From: Reticulitermes lucifugus
Lineage: Eukaryota > Arthropoda > Insecta > Blattodea > Rhinotermitidae
NCBI GenBank assembly: GCA_026260175.1
Contig: JAKCWW010000310.1
Span: forward strand, 21,026 to 85,025
DNA: 64,000 nucleotides
Reading direction: 5' to 3'
Position 1 is the stretch's first letter, and each line of letters begins with the position of its first letter. Positions 59,957 through 64,000 of the stretch are shown here, piece after piece. The position numbers and the translations under genes are program-made. The notes below the pieces were generated by a model. It made no database searches. It was given only the letters and a program-made list of their open reading frames with translations, and was not told where the DNA came from.

Positions 59957-60175
59957 TCAGAAATATATAGCCTTGATTTCAGGTTTCCGCCACGATGTTG
60001 ATGAGATCTGCGCTCTTCTGGGATATTACGCGGCGTCGTGTGCTAATTGTTTACCGACGTTTCGGGACGTGTCGGTCCCATCTTCACGGGTCAAGAGTCC
60101 GAGTAGGAAAGGAAGAAAATCAGCAACCTATATGTAGGTAATATCCCAGAAGAGCGCAGATCTCAGAAATATATA
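59957..60175 (-). mobile_element. Family 1 fold-back element (copy 6), minus orientation, 13-bp target duplication
   Basis: TCAGAAATATATA at 59957-59969 is repeated exactly at 60163-60175. The element between (59970-60162) has its 3' tail on the left (TTGATTTCAGGTTTCCGCCA), so it lies in the opposite orientation to copies A, 3, 4 and 5. The 5' arm is reduced to GTAATATCCCAGAAGAGCGC plus AGATC, and a non-homologous AG-rich spacer separates the two. Only the 3' arm holds the hammerhead-like core. Confidence 0.92.
60053..60092 (-). ncRNA. Hammerhead-like core in family 1 copy 6
   Basis: Minus strand: GACCCGUGAAGAU, stem GGGAC, loop CGACAC, stem GUCCC, then GAAACGUC and GGUAA. Stem II is perfect and the UGAAGA core intact. 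ACC and GGU can form stem I. The core is retained although the opposite arm has lost its copy. Confidence 0.55.
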
Positions 60176-60839
60176 ATTTATTTTTGAAAAGCCTTTGTTT
60201 CTAGTTGGTATCTTACTTAAAACGTCATAGATTTTCGTAATTGGATCATATAAATTTTTGAAAATGGCTTCACTTATCGCATACTTCCATTTCTTGCATG
60301 TGAAAATCTAGAAATCTTCAGAAATATACAATAATAGAAGGATACAAATAAAAAAAAAAGAAAAATGAAACACAGAGAAGTAGATAAAAACAGAAAGGAA
60401 GATATGCAGACACAAACACAGACACACAGAAACAGTTTGAAAAACTGATCGAATAAATTCAACACATGCATCAAGACCCGCTGTACGACACTCTTAGGAA
60501 GTGGGTCTCTTACATGCATGGGACATGATGATAACAAATGCAGTGACCTGGTAAGTCTTAGATTCATATGTCTACAGAATATTAAGGGGACTTGTTTCCC
60601 TTCTATTGCGAAGACACACATCCCTCGGTTGCAATTTTGAAAACCTGTTTCAACGAACTGAACCAAACTACAGCAAGGGTGTTAGTTGCCACTTTTATGA
60701 CCCAATGACGTTTGGAAGATAGGCCTGTACAATTCTTTTCGCTTTATGTCAGATAGCTAATTGTAGTTTAAATACCAAAATTTAAAAAGCACAAAGAGTG
60801 TTCTGAAATAAAATAATAGTGGTGAATTAGCCTACATTT
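60176..60839. other. Unassigned AT-rich sequence
   Basis: A/G-rich and (AC)-rich simple sequence at 60340-60430. No gene supported; the 130-residue minus frame 60666-60274 covers this low-complexity part. Confidence 0.4.
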
Positions 60840-60960
60840 TGTGAGAAAATTTTCCGGAAAACGGTCAGTTGGAAGACCGAGAAGGAGATGAGAGGATAAT
60901 TTTAAGAAAGTTATTACGTAGGTAGGAGGTGGTTGGGATTTTCTCAGAGTCTTATTTTTG
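60840..60960 (+). mobile_element. LINE-1-like coding relic
   Basis: Reads FSGKRSVGRPRRR, a stop, then EDNFKKVIT, a stop and VGGGW. This is the GKR.GRPRRRWEDN landmark of LINE-1 followed by the V-G-W positions. Flanks are not recognisable. Confidence 0.65.
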
Positions 60961-62034
60961 TACGTTACCAGCATTAGCGATTTTGAATCACCATACAGAA
61001 TTAATCAGCCATTCGGATACTTACTTAAAAGTTAATAGCTGATAATCCTTGTAGGATTTTTACGAGTATTTAATTCTCTGAAGTTATTAGAGTACGTACC
61101 ACAAGGCTAAAGAGCAAATAAGAAAATTACTTATTGAGATTTAGGTTTTTAAATCAGCTCTATCAGCATAAAGTTACCAATCATTGAATGTGCATAATAT
61201 TCGTAATGGATGATTGAATATGGTGGTATATTTTATGATGATATCAGCATCTCATTGTGTCTAGTGGCGAATACTAATATAAGTGAAGACTGATGAATCG
61301 GAAAATTTTTAAGGAAGCGATTATGGCCTAATATAAGTAGTCGTGCTCTAGCCGACTGGAATTTGCCCGAGGGAATTGAAGAAGACCACGAAGAAGCTCA
61401 ACAGCCAGGTAGCCGATGTGCCGCCCGAGGTTCAAATAGAGCACTCCAAAATAAGAATTTAGAGCGTCATAGTCAAAATACTTGCTTGATGGTGATTGGG
61501 CTTTGGTTTGGAAGGAATCGGCCACGGCCTATTTCAAGGAACTATTCCGGAATTTGCCTAGAGAAGTAGGAAAACCAATATAACCTACAGCCTTCGGCTA
61601 TGTCGATGAGTAGTGCCCGGTGTCGGCTTCTAGCGCTATGATCGGTAAACCGACAGAGATTCGAAATTGTGACTCACGAATATAATTCTGAAGCTCTGTT
61701 GATGCAGTAACTTTCTCAGCCTTCTGGGGTGAACAATATGTCTTATATAGCAAAAGGTTACAGTACTTAAGCACATGCAACCTTTACTACGAATACCTTT
61801 TTATTATCATAATGCGTTAACAACACAATGTCATACGGCTTTCTTTCCGTACTTCCTGCAGCAGAAAGATTACTTATTTAAAAATCGGTTAAAGCTACTT
61901 CTTTCATTCATAGCAGTGGGAATAAAACCACGGTAGAAACAGTTTTCACAGATTTAACACTCATTCTTTCTTGCGATGTGTGAGGTTCTCACAGACGTCT
62001 CAATGAAGATTCTAGTCTTCCGGTATGTCACGTC
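60961..62034. other. Unassigned sequence
   Basis: Possible SINE debris at about 61370-61450 (CGAGGGAATTGAAGAAGACC, CCCGAGGTTCAAATAGAG), too eroded to assign. No gene. Confidence 0.35.
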
Positions 62035-62080
62035 CTGTCAACCGACGTTTCGAAAGATCGTAGCGCCTTTAACTCCAGTA
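62035..62080 (-). repeat. Possible single arm of a hammerhead-like repeat
   Basis: CCGACGTTTCGAAAGATCG gives GAAACGUCGG on the minus strand, as in family 1, preceded by an AAAG/CUUU stem. The UGANGA box is degraded to UGGAGU. No partner arm is visible. Confidence 0.25.
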
Positions 62081-62351
62081 GGACTGATTGCCTGCTTGAC
62101 CACGAAGATACAGGAATTAAAATCCTTCGACACGTCTGTGATTATTTACCAGTCGAAAAGACGTAACATATCAGACGACTTGAATCTTGGTACTTAAAAA
62201 ATGCATAAATAATCTTAATTTCTTTACATTAGAACAAAGAATTACATCTGCCTATCAGTCGTGTGTTTAGTCAGCTGGTTTAATGCCTAGGAACAAAAAG
62301 AACGGAAGAAATAATAGTGACAGATTCCCTAAGGCATTAGGCTTATTACAA

Positions 62352-62570
62352 TTTAGAGGGACTGAGAAAAATCACGTGGTGATAACCGGTATTAGATACA
62401 GGCCTCGGAACTGGAACCGGCTGGACACGAAGGTGGAGCTACAGCTGATAAAACATGATTGTCTCTCAAGATACAACAAAAAACTTTAGCCAGTGTACTC
62501 GGTGTGCCGGCCGAGATTGGAACCGGCCTCCTCTCAAACGCAAATCAGAAGCTTTGCTGCTCGAATCAAC
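62352..62570 (-). mobile_element. SINE-E copy
   Basis: GAGGGACTGAGAAAAATCAC on the plus strand matches the start of the copy at 43010. At the other end, CGGCCGAGATTGGAACCGGC and AAGCTTTGCTGCTCGA correspond to the tRNA-like B and A regions in reverse. The middle is diverged. Confidence 0.55.
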
Positions 62571-62622
62571 TGATTTGGGACGTTAAGACGGGTCTCGCTT
62601 TACACACGCATTAGATAACATG

Positions 62623-62930
62623 TAAAGTAAAGGAAAAGGTACAGACAAAGTTGTACATTAGACAGCATGCCGTCGAAGCATGGGACGGAATGGAGGTAGA
62701 TTTGCAGGTATTCTGAGCCTGGGCACAACATGAAGGTGAATGGTCGAGCTTCACGCCCCGGTCGTTTTATCATCTGAGAAACTGCTGCTCGGTACCCATT
62801 GAATAAGAGGTTGGGCTGACTCCAGAGCATGTCTGAACACTAGGGAGGACAGAAAAATGTCTTTTCCTTGGCAGAAATCGTCTACCATATAGCCTATTTG
62901 CCAAACCGACTGAGCTAATACAGGTCCCTC
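62623..62930 (-). mobile_element. SINE-D, full length
   Basis: On the minus strand the head is GTATTAGCTCAGTCGGTTTG (A-box TTAGCTCAGTCGG). The body has CTCTGGAGTCAGCCCAACCT, CAATGGGTACCGAGCAGCAG, GGGGCGTGAAGCTCGACCAT and GCCCAGGCTCAGAATACC. The end is TTTTCCTTTACTTTAC. All landmarks of the family are present in order, making this the best reference copy in the window. Confidence 0.8.
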
Positions 62931-64000
62931 TTTCGGATATAGTAGACAAAAGCACCCTAAGAATAACAAATTTTAAAACAATCAAACCGTTATTCGTACC
63001 TTCTTGCAAGAACACATGAGCTTACGGTCTACGTTTGTAGGTATGCAATTTATTTGCTCTGCAAATATCCATGTTTTAAAGTGAAGAGCGTGAAGCAAAG
63101 CGGTGCGTTAGCTACTTCAGTTTTGTAAAGTACCCAGCAACTTGCTGTTTTTTAACATTAAAACTTCGTGTAACTTATACTATAAATCCTATTTGGTTTC
63201 TTTTTGCTGCGTTACAGAGGGGTTCTGAGTTTCTTTTTTTTGTAAGATGGCGGACAGGTCGGCATAGATCCATATTTTCCTCTAGTCCCTATACATGTGC
63301 AAATTAGGAGTGAACTGGTTTATGTCAGGAGAAAGGTAGAAGGTTATAAATAAGAATATAAGTACAAAGGGCAATAATAGTGCTGCCATCTAGTTTTAAT
63401 TACAAAGTAACACTAAGAAACATCAATCAAAATGATGAACGACAGTCATTCTTTCCCTTCCCATCTTCCTTTCTAATATCTATGGTACGTCCATTTCGTA
63501 TAATTTACGTTAGTCTGAAGTGAACACAGAGTAGTTATGCGGGATTCAGCAGTGCAATAATTCTTCCCAATCTCTCACACACATCATGGTCCTAGAACAG
63601 CATAGCAAAAACAGGGCTGACAATAATGCAGAGAAGAGGGAATAGAAGAGAAGTTAGCCAAGAATTACGGTCTTCGCCCCCTCTTCTCCGTATGTGGACA
63701 TGATAGCAGGAGCTTACTCAGTGCTGAATGCGCCGATCTTGATTCTGTGCAGTGAAACAAGCTAGGGTTCGATGTTTTAATGACTATTACTGGGGGGGGG
63801 GCTATAAAAGGCAATTACAAGACAACGTATAGCGAATTATTAAAACACGTTACATACATCATGCTTATTCTCCTTTTTTACACTTCAAATAGGCATATAC
63901 AGGGGCTGAAATCATGCCAACTAGGAATAAACATGGCTTTGGTTTTTTTTTATTTCGTCTTAATGTGATCATTTGCTAAAATAAGTGAAGTGTTTGTTGT
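62931..64000. other. Unassigned AT-rich sequence
   Basis: No gene recognised. A run of ten G at 63792-63801 is followed at once by CTATAAAAGG, a TATA-box-like string, but no transcript unit follows that I can support. Confidence 0.4.

Noticed and set aside
1-64000. CRISPR arrays, operons, bacterial genes, LTR or virus-derived elements
   Set aside because: No spaced direct repeats, no dense coding and no paired long terminal repeats or capsid/envelope-like frames were seen. The repeat types are those of an insect nuclear genome.

Overview
The window reads as AT-rich, gene-poor nuclear DNA from a large, repeat-laden insect genome. The decayed LINE C-termini, the tRNA-derived SINEs and the fold-back repeats all look arthropod. 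A cockroach or termite (Blattodea, perhaps Periplaneta) is my best guess, but that is recall and not proof. I find no host exon I can defend. The longest open frames fall on repeats, on pyrimidine-rich tracts or on sequence with no recognisable domain.

The recognisable content is mobile-element debris. (1) Family 1 is a fold-back element with six clear copies at 1, 8650, 16300, 22153, 44832 and 59970, a divergent one near 38520, and two possible relics. (2) Family 2 is a different palindrome at 40287-40640 with 116-bp arms. (3) There are 5'-truncated C-terminal tails of at least three LINE types: LINE-1 at 2738, 9870, 10578, 23370, 32392 and 60840; LINE-2 at 3695, 24583 and 45893; LINE-3 at 19845-20705. 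(4) tRNA-derived SINEs of four families (A, C, D, E) are scattered throughout. (5) There are hAT-like DNA-transposon scraps at 38407, 44439 and 57081. (6) A 96-bp tandem repeat surrounds a 527-base assembly gap at 41904-42430. Microsatellites and long degenerate purine or pyrimidine tracts fill much of the rest.

The most interesting signal is shared by families 1 and 2 and by a lone site at 43875. Each carries the order UGANGAU, a short hairpin, then GAAAC. That is the core of a hammerhead ribozyme with an extra U before stem II and, in families 1 and 2, a tiny self-complementary stem III. Hammerheads of this kind are known from Penelope-like retroelements. Four family 1 copies have target-site duplications of 8-13 bp, a conserved 3' tail and a shortened 5' arm. 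They therefore behave like retroposons copied from RNA and not like cut-and-paste inverted-repeat transposons.

Nothing here works together as an operon or pathway. The region is a fossil bed of elements, probably intergenic or inside a long intron.
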